Assembly (NCBI RefSeq): GCF_014646755.1
Contig: NZ_BMNW01000002.1
Coordinates: forward strand, 62,001 to 126,000
Direction: 5' to 3'
From: Pseudomonas asuensis
Lineage (GTDB): Bacteria; Pseudomonadota; Gammaproteobacteria; Pseudomonadales; Pseudomonadaceae
DNA length: 64,000 nt
The notes under the pieces were generated by a model. It saw nothing but the letters and a program-made list of their open reading frames with translations, was not told the origin of the DNA and ran no database searches. Below, one piece after another: positions 9,665 to 17,555 of this stretch. The translations under genes were made by a program, and so were the position numbers. Positions within the stretch are counted from its first letter, which is position 1. The number at the start of each line of letters is the position of its first letter.

Positions 9665-9991
9665 ATGTCTTTCCGACTCTTTGCTATGCCTGTATTGATA
9701 CTGCTGCTAGGTCAGGTCTCCGGTATCTTTCTTTTTGTCTGGTCTAGCCATGTTGAAGCGTTCGTGCTTCTGGATCTTGCCATTACCGCCAAGCTCATTA
9801 GCTTAATGTTGTGGCTGGGAAGTTTAGCGATAGGGCTATCGTGGCTTTTAATGCGCCTTAAGACACTGTTTCTCTGGAAAAAGCGTAGGCTTTATGGAGG
9901 GTGTGTTCACTGTCAGGGTGCGTTGAGTCATCATGATGATGAGCATGGGTTTTACAGTAAATGCATGATGTGCAATGCAAGGCATTACTAG
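9665..9991 (+). CDS. Membrane protein with C-terminal zinc-ribbon-like motif, 108 aa
   Basis: Not recognised. Two hydrophobic helices (about residues 6-27 and 34-64) are followed by a basic stretch (LKTLFLWKKRRLYGG) and a C-terminal segment with C-V-H-C and, 21 residues later, C-M-M-C. These four cysteines, with HHDDEH between them, look like a small zinc ribbon on the cytoplasmic side. No clear Shine-Dalgarno precedes the ATG at 9665. The TAG stop at 9989-9991 is part of the CTAG target site of the MITE that follows, so the element inserted exactly at the gene's end without changing the protein. Confidence 0.55.
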   Translation: MSFRLFAMPVLILLLGQVSGIFLFVWSSHVEAFVLLDLAITAKLISLMLWLGSLAIGLSWLLMRLKTLFLWKKRRLYGGCVHCQGALSHHDDEHGFYSKCMMCNARHY

Positions 9992-10134
9992 GGGCTGTAC
10001 GAAAAATCTCTGCACTCGATGATGCTTCGTTAAAAATCGATTCGGAATGTTCATTTACAATACGTGAACTCCGCTTCCTTGCCTATTTTTGCCTCGCCTG
10101 ATCTTCACTCGAAGACTTTTCGTACAGACCCTAG
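9988..10134. mobile_element. 139-bp MITE with IS5-type ends and CTAG duplication
   Basis: The element spans 9992-10130. Its left end GGGCTGTACGAAAAATCT matches the reverse complement of its right end, GGTCTGTACGAAAAGTCT, at 16 of 18 positions. Both sides carry CTAG (9988-9991 and 10131-10134), the four-base duplication typical of IS5-group transposases. It has no coding capacity, so it is non-autonomous and would need a transposase elsewhere. The interior contains a partial inverted repeat around TTTACAATACG. Family assignment rests on the duplication and length, not a database match. Confidence 0.8.
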
Positions 10135-10178
10135 CAGTGCCTTATCGGATTTGACCCAAGCCTTTCCTGCTCATAAAG

Positions 10179-10213
10179 CATGAAGTCGGCATAAGTATTA
10201 TGCCGACTTCATG
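10179..10213. repeat. Perfect 16-bp inverted repeat with 3-base loop
   Basis: CATGAAGTCGGCATAA at 10179-10194 and its exact reverse complement at 10198-10213 flank GTA. It lies downstream of the minus-strand MFS gene and could end its transcript, but no T-run follows on either strand. Function unknown. Confidence 0.75.
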
Positions 10214-10296
10214 TTGTGGATCATCATCACACGCTGGTCAGTAGGTCTACACAGTTGGCGAATGTGCTTTTGGATGGATATTTTTGCCTACCTGTT

Positions 10297-11508
10297 TTAA
10301 GTCGGCTGATCTTGCCCGGCCTTGGGTATTTCAGTAGCGCGCTGTGCCTGTTTGAAAAGGTAAAGGCTAAGCATGAGTCCTGCTAATGACATCAAGGCAG
10401 CAAAAAGATAAATGGCGTTGAATCCGAACGCATTGGCAATGCTGCCAGCAACGGGGCCGGTAATACCTAACGACAAGTCCAGACATAATGAGTAGGCGCC
10501 TAGTGCTGCGCTTCTGTTGGTAGCAGGGACTTTTACAATCGCCTCTACACCCAAAGCAGGGTAAACAAGCGAGAGGCCGAATCCTGCCAAGGCTGCCCCT
10601 GCCATGGCCATGCCAGGGGAAACCGCCAGCCAGAGTAAAAGCAGACCTAATGTTTCTACGATAAAGCAGGCGATAGCCACTGGGTATCCACCGAAACGGT
10701 TGACCGTTCCTGCGAATAAGAGGCGAGCACAAATGAAGGCCGCCCCGAATGCTGTCAGGCTATAGGCAGCGTCTGGCCAGCCATGACTACCGTAATACAG
10801 CGTGATGAAGGTAGCAATAGTGCCAAAGCCAATCGAGCTGAGCAGCAGCCCAAGCCCATAGGGGCTGATTCGCCAGAATACACGCAGAAAAGGAAGTCGT
10901 TCGCCGGAAATGACCGGGGCGGGCTCTTTGTTCCAGGCTAGCGCCAGGCCAATTGCTGCTAGCAGTACAATGCTAACGCCGAGACTCCAAAGACCCAAGC
11001 CGCTCACCATTGCTACTCCTAGTGGAGCACCAATAGCTAAAGCCCCATAAGCGGCTATCCCATTCCAAGAGATTACTTTGCTGACATGTTGCATCCCAAC
11101 GCTGCCCATGCCCCAGCTCAAGGAGCCTGTGCCAATCAGTGCCTGGGCACAGCCAAGAAAAATTCGCCCAATGATGAGCAGCACCAGACTTGCGACTTGA
11201 AAATCCTGCAGCAAGGTCGAGATAAAGGTAAGGATGCCGCAGATGCCACAGCCAAACAGACCCGCTATTACGCCTTTCTTAGGGCCGATGCTATCAGCAA
11301 TCTTGCCCGCGATAGGGCGGGTAAACAATGTGGCAATGTACTGAATGCTGATGGTTAAACCTGCCATCACTGAGCCGAAGCCTAGGGTGTCATGAACATA
11401 TCCAGGAAGAATGGCAAGCGGTAGACCGATAGCTAGAAACGTCAGAAAGCTGAAAACGACGATTGAGGCAATACGCAAGGTAATGGCAAAGGATTCTGAA
11501 GCTTTCAT
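10297..11508 (-). CDS. MFS transporter, YfcJ/YhhS-like
   Basis: A 403-residue major facilitator with about 12 predicted transmembrane helices. The segment FTRPIAGKIADSIGPKKGV between helices 2 and 3 is the MFS loop motif (G-x-x-x-D-x-x-G-x-x-x). It resembles the YfcJ/YhhS branch, which is annotated as sugar or drug exporters; the substrate cannot be read from sequence. The next gene upstream is a close paralogue, only 21 bases away on the same strand, so the two are probably co-transcribed and arose by tandem duplication. Confidence 0.85.
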   Translation of the reverse strand: MKASESFAITLRIASIVVFSFLTFLAIGLPLAILPGYVHDTLGFGSVMAGLTISIQYIATLFTRPIAGKIADSIGPKKGVIAGLFGCGICGILTFISTLLQDFQVASLVLLIIGRIFLGCAQALIGTGSLSWGMGSVGMQHVSKVISWNGIAAYGALAIGAPLGVAMVSGLGLWSLGVSIVLLAAIGLALAWNKEPAPVISGERLPFLRVFWRISPYGLGLLLSSIGFGTIATFITLYYGSHGWPDAAYSLTAFGAAFICARLLFAGTVNRFGGYPVAIACFIVETLGLLLLWLAVSPGMAMAGAALAGFGLSLVYPALGVEAIVKVPATNRSAALGAYSLCLDLSLGITGPVAGSIANAFGFNAIYLFAALMSLAGLMLSLYLFKQAQRATEIPKAGQDQPT

Positions 11509-11529
11509 CAGTAGCTAAGGCCTCCCGGC

Positions 11530-12726
11530 TCAGACGTTAGGATTCCGTTTTAACAGCGTGATACTTAATGCCAAGCCCATTAAGGATGCCAGGGCTGCGC
11601 TTAGGAACATGATGGAGTAGCCAAAGTTCGCTGCAATGGCTCCAATCAGCGGGCCGGTAATGCCTAGGGAAAGATCAATAAAGACCGAGTAGGCACCCAA
11701 GGCAGAACCTCGATTCGCTGCTGGTACCCGCCGGACCGCTTCGACACCCAGCGCTGGAAACACCAGTGAGAAGCCAAAACCTGTTAGTGCTGCGCCTATT
11801 AGGGCAAGTAGAGGGGTTGATGCCTGCCAGAGTATTAACAACCCAAGTGTCTCTACTGTCAGGCAGACAATGGCTACAGGGAAGCCACCCAGCCGGTTAA
11901 TGGCATTAGCGAAGAGTAGGCGTGCACAGATGAAGAAGCAGCCGAAGACGCTCAGGCATAAGGCGGCATTGTCCCAATGATGACTGCTGTAGAAGAGGGT
12001 GATGAATGTCGCAATGGTTCCAAAGCCGATCCCGCCTAAGGCTAGCCCCATGCCGTAAGGTGCAACCCGCTTCAATACGTTGAGAAAAGGCATGTGCTTA
12101 CCAGGCACAATCGCAACAGCAGGCTTAGGTCTGGCCAGGCAAAAGCCTAGTAAGGCAAGCAGAATGATGCTGACACCCATGCTCCATAGGCCTACCACAT
12201 TTACCAGCATGACACCCAAGGGGGCGCCCACTGCCAAGGCGCCGTAACTGGCTATACCATTCCAGGAAATGACCTTGGCAGTATGTGCAGCGCCTGTACG
12301 GCCAATAGCCCAACTGATAGAGCCGGTACCGACCAGGCTTTCCGAGCAGCCAAGAATAAGGCGGCCAGCCAGTAAGCACCCTAAGCTGACAGATGGAATG
12401 TTTTGAAGAAGGGTAGATGCCAACATGAGTATTCCGCTGATACCGCATCCGGCCATACCGTATATGACGGCTTGTTTGGCACCTATGGTATCGATGACTC
12501 TGCCAGCATGGGAACGTGAGAAGAGGGTAGCCACGTACTGACTACTGATGACAAGCCCGGCGATTACCGAATTAAAACCTAACTGATCGTGCACATATTT
12601 AGGCAGGACGGCGAGTGGAATTCCGATAGTTAAATAGGCAAGAAAGGTAAAGAGGACAGTGGAAACAACCACAAGCGTAATAGTAAAAGGGCGCGGTGAT
12701 TGAGTCTCGGTGTTCGATATGGACAA
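11530..12726 (-). CDS. MFS transporter, paralogue of the downstream gene
   Basis: A 398-residue, about 12-helix major facilitator. Nearly every helix aligns by eye with the 403-residue neighbour: [19 protein letters not shown] replaces FTRPIAGKIADSIGPKKGV, and [20 protein letters not shown] matches RLLFAGTVNRFGGYPVAIAC. The first gene of the pair, starting at the ATG at 12726. A perfect 12-bp palindrome lies 65 bases upstream and may be an operator. Substrate unknown. Confidence 0.85.
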   Translation of the reverse strand: MSISNTETQSPRPFTITLVVVSTVLFTFLAYLTIGIPLAVLPKYVHDQLGFNSVIAGLVISSQYVATLFSRSHAGRVIDTIGAKQAVIYGMAGCGISGILMLASTLLQNIPSVSLGCLLAGRLILGCSESLVGTGSISWAIGRTGAAHTAKVISWNGIASYGALAVGAPLGVMLVNVVGLWSMGVSIILLALLGFCLARPKPAVAIVPGKHMPFLNVLKRVAPYGMGLALGGIGFGTIATFITLFYSSHHWDNAALCLSVFGCFFICARLLFANAINRLGGFPVAIVCLTVETLGLLILWQASTPLLALIGAALTGFGFSLVFPALGVEAVRRVPAANRGSALGAYSVFIDLSLGITGPLIGAIAANFGYSIMFLSAALASLMGLALSITLLKRNPNV

Positions 12727-12790
12727 CGAAAGGGTTCCTGAACGTATAAGGTCTTGAGCGCACGTGATCAGAGGAGACTTGATCGCGGGG

Positions 12791-12802
12791 TGGTAATTAC
12801 CA
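12791..12802. promoter_or_regulatory. Palindromic operator candidate TGGTAATTACCA
   Basis: A perfect 12-bp palindrome lying 65 bases upstream of the first MFS gene. A related half (GGTTACCA) recurs near 12916. The form suits a dimeric repressor; no regulator gene is adjacent, so the ligand and protein are unknown. Confidence 0.4.
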
Positions 12803-13252
12803 TCTGTTTGATCGTTAGCTAAGCATCAAATGAGGTGATAAGTCGTATAGACGCCTGCAATCAGGTTCTCGTTACATAGGCCATAAAAGCTACTGGTTGC
12901 AGTCTATACATTAGAGGCGGTTACCATTAACAGAGCTGGGAGGAGATTTTTTGAAGAATAGCTAATGTTAAAGTTATTTCTATATCTTATTAAAATTTAT
13001 ATAAAAAACAATATATTAAAGTAATATTTTAAAGTCCTTGGTGAGCTATTTTCTCGCTTTGTAATCTCTGTTTTTAACTGTTTTCTGGCAATGACCTCCG
13101 CTTCGCTATTAATGCGCCAGAATATCGTCACTACTGACTTGCGTCCTGGCGTTTTACCAGCTTCTCTTATGGTGTACGTAGGAGGTTTGAATGTGCTCTA
13201 GCCCTTTACCGGTGCAGTGTCCATCAAGTGACAGAGTAACGGCTTACTTACT

Positions 13253-13268
13253 TGGCACAGCATTTGAA
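13253..13268 (+). promoter_or_regulatory. Possible sigma-54 promoter of the minor pilin operon
   Basis: TGGCAC-N5-TTGAA resembles the RpoN consensus TGGCAC-N5-TTGCA. The GG is in place but the invariant -12 GC reads GA. It lies about 105 bases upstream of the first pilin gene. Pseudomonas pilA is RpoN/PilR-dependent, which makes it plausible, but the mismatch is serious. Confidence 0.25.
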
Positions 13269-13372
13269 TAGGTATCGATAGCTGGTTATATAACGATCAA
13301 TGGTTCAGGGAAAGTCCGGACGCTGTTCGGAACTATCATGCATGGACGTTAAAGAGACGTAGGTTCAAGCTC

Positions 13373-13807
13373 ATGCATAGGCATATCGATGCTCGCCGCA
13401 GCAGCGGCTTTACACTTATCGAAATTCTGATCGTAGTCGCCATAGTTGGCATCCTGGCGGCTGTTGCTGTCCCGTCGTATAGCTCGTATGTCACCCGTAG
13501 CCAAATTAAAACTGCGCAGGGCGATCTCGTAGCGCTTGGACTCAATATGGAGAATGTTCGGCAACGTACCCTGAAATATTCATCTGCACCTGCTACGACG
13601 ACTACAGCTGCAACGCAAGCGCTGTTCAACGGTAAATGGCAACCGGCTCAAGGTGCGGACTTCGAGTACATGATTACGCAAGTAACCGATACTGCCTATG
13701 CGGTAACAGCTCAAGGCAAGAGTGCCAAATTGCGCAGTTGTACGCTTACATTAACAAGTAAGAACGAGCGCACCGCAACCGGCTGCCCAGGAGTGACATC
13801 ATGGTAA
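13373..13807 (+). CDS. pilE: Type IV minor pilin, PilE-like
   Basis: A 144-residue prepilin: leader [12 protein letters not shown], then [24 protein letters not shown], the classic type IV pilin N-terminal helix with Glu at +5. PilD would cleave after the Gly and methylate the Phe. Two C-terminal cysteines (RSC...TGC) form the usual D-loop disulfide. PilE-type minor pilins prime and enter the pilus fibre. First gene of a five-gene operon; the next start overlaps its stop by seven bases. No strong Shine-Dalgarno precedes the ATG, so an alternative start a few codons away is possible. Confidence 0.88.
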   Translation: MHRHIDARRSSGFTLIEILIVVAIVGILAAVAVPSYSSYVTRSQIKTAQGDLVALGLNMENVRQRTLKYSSAPATTTTAATQALFNGKWQPAQGADFEYMITQVTDTAYAVTAQGKSAKLRSCTLTLTSKNERTATGCPGVTSW

Positions 13808-14295
13808 GACAAGCTAAGGGTTTCACGTTGATCGAGTTAATGGTCACGCTGGCTATCATGAGTATTCTTCTGATGGCGGGTGTCCCTTTGACTCAAGGGT
13901 GGATAAACAGCGCCAATCAGCGTGACGCAGCCGGTGTTCTCCAGCAAGGTATTGCGCGTGCCAAAGCTATGGCGTTGAGAAACCCTGCTGGTGCTGTAGG
14001 CCCAGACAAGCCTGCTGCCTTGCTGTGCCTTAATGAAACCTCGCTGGTATTGGCTCAGCCTACCACTGGCCAAAGCGCGTTCAACTGCAGCCAAGTGGGT
14101 ACAGCCCAGGTTGTATGGAGCAGTGCACTCCCTAAACAGGTCACTATCGAATCCGATAACAAGTCGTTTCAATGTGTAGCGCTGGATAATCGTGCATTGC
14201 CGTTCCAGAGTAGTCAGGCAGGGCTTAATTGCGCCACGGTAGATTTGGCAGTGAAGGCGGGTCGAGAAGATGCCCTTCCGATCACCATTATTTAA
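13801..14295 (+). CDS. fimT: Type IV pseudopilin, FimT/FimU (GspH-like)
   Basis: A 164-residue prepilin with a very short leader (MVRQAKG) and mature start [22 protein letters not shown], Glu at +5. The remainder resembles the GspH/FimT domain, with four cysteines (LLCLNE, FNCSQ, QCVAL, NCATV) that probably make two disulfides. In the pilus this subunit belongs to the initiation complex. It overlaps its neighbours at both ends (7 and 26 bases), showing tight operon packing. The FimT versus FimU name is not resolvable without comparison. Confidence 0.82.
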   Translation: MVRQAKGFTLIELMVTLAIMSILLMAGVPLTQGWINSANQRDAAGVLQQGIARAKAMALRNPAGAVGPDKPAALLCLNETSLVLAQPTTGQSAFNCSQVGTAQVVWSSALPKQVTIESDNKSFQCVALDNRALPFQSSQAGLNCATVDLAVKAGREDALPITII

Positions 14296-14692
14296 CGTCA
14301 GATCTCATCAGCGCGGCGATACGCTGATTGAGGCATTAGTAGGCGTCCTGCTGATGTCGATCATAGGCATTGGCATGATTCACATTGCTACACGCATTCA
14401 ACAGGCACAGACAGACCTGCATATCCAAAATCATATTGTTGTACAGATGCGTAACCTGTTGCACGTCTATGGGACGACGCTTTGCCCCGGTAACAGTGCC
14501 AACAGTAAAGCTATTGTTTACTCACCTATCGATAGCGCTCCGTTTCCGTTGGACGTGGAGTGCAAGCCGACCTCCGGTTCAATTTCGCTAGGTGGTCGTA
14601 CGGTGAATGCCTCTCCGCAACACGTCATGTTGCAGACTCGCATGATGGATCAGGAAGTATTCGGCCTACCTATTCAGGTAGGTGACCTGTGA
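14270..14692 (+). CDS. pilV: Type IV minor pilin, PilV-like
   Basis: A 140-residue prepilin with leader ending SHQRG and mature start DTLIEALVGVLLMSIIGIGMIHIA. Glu at +5 is kept, but +1 is Asp in place of the usual Phe, which is unusual for the PilD product. The IEALVGVLLMSI pattern and gene order point to PilV. A Cys pair (TTLCPG, DVECKP) may bond. The stop codon overlaps the GTG of the next gene. Confidence 0.8.
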   Translation: MPFRSPLFNVRSHQRGDTLIEALVGVLLMSIIGIGMIHIATRIQQAQTDLHIQNHIVVQMRNLLHVYGTTLCPGNSANSKAIVYSPIDSAPFPLDVECKPTSGSISLGGRTVNASPQHVMLQTRMMDQEVFGLPIQVGDL

Positions 14693-15411
14693 GGGGAAAT
14701 CACCAGCGGGGATTTAACCTGATCAGTCTTATGATCGGCATGGTGATTTCACTCATTACCGTGCTGGCAATGTTATCGCTGTACCGTACATTGGTGGGTA
14801 TAAGCGTAGAGTCCGCCAGTCTGGCTAAAGTGGAAGGACAAAAAGCATCAGGGCTCTTGACCGCACAGATCGCTTTACAACAGGCGGGCTTTGGTTTGCC
14901 GGTCATAGGTACCAAGCGACCTCAGTTAGGCAGGGACTTGGTCTTTATTCGTGATGCCACGTTGTCCAAGGCTGATGAAAACAATGTGCGCAAACTATCG
15001 GGTGGAACAGTAACCGACTTTACCAAGGCAGACCCAGTGAAAGGCTCGCTTGGAAATGCAATCATCTGGGGATTCAATACCAGCGCCATTACTGAAACGC
15101 CGACTGCCGCGGCCTACCAATGCAGCGGCCTGGTATCCACGTCTTCAGGGCTGGTTCTGCTAAAGCCTGTGAGATGTACAAGTCCACAGGCGTGGGCGTC
15201 ACTGGATTGGAATACTGCTGACCTGATTAATGAGATGGGAAGCGATACACAAGGTGCCTATATGCAGATAGTCGACTCGACCTGCTGGCCTTTTAGTACC
15301 AATGAAGGGGTTCATGCTGTGCAGGTACGTTTCCCTGTGCTGGATCTGGAGCCGCAACCAGAGCCGCTAGCCACCAGCTTTACTACATGCCTGTCGAACT
15401 TTGCGCCATGA
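14689..15411 (+). CDS. pilW: Type IV minor pilin, PilW-like
   Basis: A 240-residue prepilin beginning at a GTG that overlaps the upstream stop (GTGA). Leader MRGNHQRG is followed by FNLISLMIGMVISLITVLAMLSLY. PilW normally has Glu at +5; here it is Ser. The body is large for a pilin, as in PilW, with several cysteines (YQCSG, VRCTS, STCWP, TTCLS). In the initiation complex, Glu5-less subunits normally sit at the tip, so this one may have changed place or pairs differently. Order in the operon supports the name. Confidence 0.8.
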   Translation: MRGNHQRGFNLISLMIGMVISLITVLAMLSLYRTLVGISVESASLAKVEGQKASGLLTAQIALQQAGFGLPVIGTKRPQLGRDLVFIRDATLSKADENNVRKLSGGTVTDFTKADPVKGSLGNAIIWGFNTSAITETPTAAAYQCSGLVSTSSGLVLLKPVRCTSPQAWASLDWNTADLINEMGSDTQGAYMQIVDSTCWPFSTNEGVHAVQVRFPVLDLEPQPEPLATSFTTCLSNFAP

Positions 15412-17543
15412 ATAGCTTTCCGTCTCGCCAGAAAGGCATCGCTTCCTTGATGGTCATTCTGATGACCGGAATGACGCTCACCGTTGCAGCGCTTGGCATG
15501 ATGTACATGGTACAGGGTACTCAGGAGCGGCAACTGGCAGTGCATGCGACAACACCTGCCCAGCTAAAGGCCTGGACCGGGGTTGAGCTGCTAAGGCAAT
15601 TTCTGACAAATCGACCGACACAAGATCTGGAGGTGCTGGCGGCAGGTGAGATCGCTGTTGGAGGGACCCAGGGGTTAAAGGTGGAGCTATTATCCAAGAC
15701 CAAACCCAAAACGGATCAATACCGTATCGTAGCGAATGTCACAGGCAGAGCCGCTGACTCGACTGCGATTGTGCAAGCCGTTTTCAACGTCACTCCGCTG
15801 GACTACACCTCAACAGGCACGGGCACAACGACAGGAACAGCATCAGGCACTGGCACTCCACCAAGCCCTGCACCAGTACCACCCCTTATCAGGATTAATA
15901 CCGATCTTAATCTCAACGGCTCGGTGAGCTTTGAGGGGCCTCAGCAAGCCAACATCAGCGTCAAGGGAAAGGTTAATCTTTCTGGGAATGTCACAGGTCT
16001 GGATGCAATCAGCTCAACGGATGACGTTACGGTTGGCAGTTCGGTAGCGGTCAGTTCACTAACGACCAATGGCAACGTGACCCTAGAAGGAAATGCTTCG
16101 GCATTAACTGTTTCAGCCATTAAAAACGTAACTTTGCTGGGAAATGCCAGCGCAGGAACCATTACTGCGAATGGCACGCTTAACATGGGAGGGCGTCAGG
16201 TCTCTACCGCGAACGTGACCGGAAATGTCACTGTAAGCAGTGGCGCCGTTACGACTGTTAATAGTCAGGCGGATGTTACCTGGACAAGTAAAGACGCAGC
16301 CAGAGCGATTAATGCCAACGGTATAGTTGCGTATTCTGGTACGAATAACAGTACTGCCATAGCTTCTATCGGGGACGTGCAGATCACGAGGGGTACAGTT
16401 CAGACGGTTAGAACTCAGGCCAATACGCTGATAACCGAGGGGGATATAACCAGTCGCCTTGATGGACAAGGGGCTTTGACTGCAAATACCGGTCTCGTTG
16501 CCAGTGGAACAATTGGCGGTGCACTTACTGCGGACAGAAACTCCAGAGTAAACGTGGTTAGAACGCCTAATTATCAGGTCAGCGTGCCGCGTGTCATCGT
16601 CCCGACTGTAAAGGCAACAGTGGTCGAAACGAGCAAGGTGGATGCCTATCAGCTGCGCTCAAATGCCAACTATATATTTCAGTTTACCTCCACTGGGCTG
16701 CGGCAAGTAACCGTGCAGGGTATTAATGGGATTGCTGATGGTGTCTATTTCCTGGGGAACTATCCGAACCCGGACGCAGGAGGCAGAGGGTACCAAGACT
16801 TTTTGTGTACTGCGGTCAATGCCCAGGGGATGTGTACCGCTCCACTCCAACCCAATAAAACGATTTGCCACGGTGAAACCACATTTAATGGCTGCATAAC
16901 CTATAGAGGTGGTGTCTGGACGCTCTCTGGCTGGAGCCTTGCGCCAGGTGTTTTATGGTTTCAAGGCGATGTTCAGGCAGGTAATGGTGTTTACTACAAT
17001 AGCATTATTGCGACGGGTAACATTGCAACTACCACCAGGAATAAAACCATTGCTGTTAACTTTGCAGGCTATAACCCCGTTTGCAGAAATACACGGCGTG
17101 CAGAAGATAGCGTCCCTACCAGTAGTGACCTTGCAGGGCTTTATCCTTTAAATCTTTGTGATATCACGGCTGGTACGTATAAGCCCTCTGCTGTAGGCAA
17201 CATAGCCTTACTGGCAGGCGGCTATTTGAATGGTAGCTTCTCCGGCGGTGTGATTACCTTAGGCGCCACTAATGATGTTTATGGCAGCGTGGTCGCAGGT
17301 AATAATGTCATCACAACAGGGAATACTCGAATTTTCGGTATGATGACTTCTGCTGCCCAGGCGGGAGGTATCCAGCAACTGGGCGGTTCAACCACTATCA
17401 ACACTACAGGGTGGCCTTCTACCTTCTCACCAGAGCAGGCCCCCGGTAATGCGCCTGAGGGAGCCGGTTCGAATAGTAATTTTGTGGGCGATTGGACGCG
17501 CGCTCAACCCACTGTAGAAATCGTATGGACGCGCTACCTTTGA
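15408..17543 (+). CDS. PilX-like pseudopilin fused to a large beta-repeat passenger
   Basis: 711 residues, starting at the ATG that overlaps the pilW stop (ATGA). Residues 1-10 (MNSFPSRQKG) and the helix IASLMVILMTGMTLTVAALG form a class III signal like PilX/GspK, without Glu5. A pilin-like domain continues to about 130, then a Thr/Gly/Ser/Pro linker (about 133-160), then roughly 250 residues of short beta repeats rich in Asn, Gly, Thr and Val with recurring GNVT/GNAS/NGT units, as in beta-helix or polymer-forming proteins. The last 280 residues form a further domain with several cysteines (FLCTA, GMCTA, TICHG, NGCIT). PilX itself is usually under 200 residues. The likely role is a tip adhesin displayed by the minor pilins. 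No PilY1 gene follows. Ends three bases from terC. Confidence 0.75.
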   Translation: MNSFPSRQKGIASLMVILMTGMTLTVAALGMMYMVQGTQERQLAVHATTPAQLKAWTGVELLRQFLTNRPTQDLEVLAAGEIAVGGTQGLKVELLSKTKPKTDQYRIVANVTGRAADSTAIVQAVFNVTPLDYTSTGTGTTTGTASGTGTPPSPAPVPPLIRINTDLNLNGSVSFEGPQQANISVKGKVNLSGNVTGLDAISSTDDVTVGSSVAVSSLTTNGNVTLEGNASALTVSAIKNVTLLGNASAGTITANGTLNMGGRQVSTANVTGNVTVSSGAVTTVNSQADVTWTSKDAARAINANGIVAYSGTNNSTAIASIGDVQITRGTVQTVRTQANTLITEGDITSRLDGQGALTANTGLVASGTIGGALTADRNSRVNVVRTPNYQVSVPRVIVPTVKATVVETSKVDAYQLRSNANYIFQFTSTGLRQVTVQGINGIADGVYFLGNYPNPDAGGRGYQDFLCTAVNAQGMCTAPLQPNKTICHGETTFNGCITYRGGVWTLSGWSLAPGVLWFQGDVQAGNGVYYNSIIATGNIATTTRNKTIAVNFAGYNPVCRNTRRAEDSVPTSSDLAGLYPLNLCDITAGTYKPSAVGNIALLAGGYLNGSFSGGVITLGATNDVYGSVVAGNNVITTGNTRIFGMMTSAAQAGGIQQLGGSTTINTTGWPSTFSPEQAPGNAPEGAGSNSNFVGDWTRAQPTVEIVWTRYL

Positions 17544-17555
17544 TTCCTAGGAATC
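17542..17555. repeat. 14-bp palindrome spanning two convergent stop codons
   Basis: GATTCCTAGGAATC is a perfect palindrome containing the last two bases of the adhesin stop codon (TGA) and the terC stop (CTA on plus). Only three bases separate the genes, so no normal terminator exists between them. Confidence 0.6.

Larger units (their letters stand above)
12727..13372. other. AT-rich region between MFS pair and pilin operon
   Basis: About 650 bases holding divergent promoters. It contains a 12-bp palindrome near the MFS side, a very AT-rich stretch around 12950-13040, and a near sigma-54 promoter near the pilin side. No gene is supported. Confidence 0.5.
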
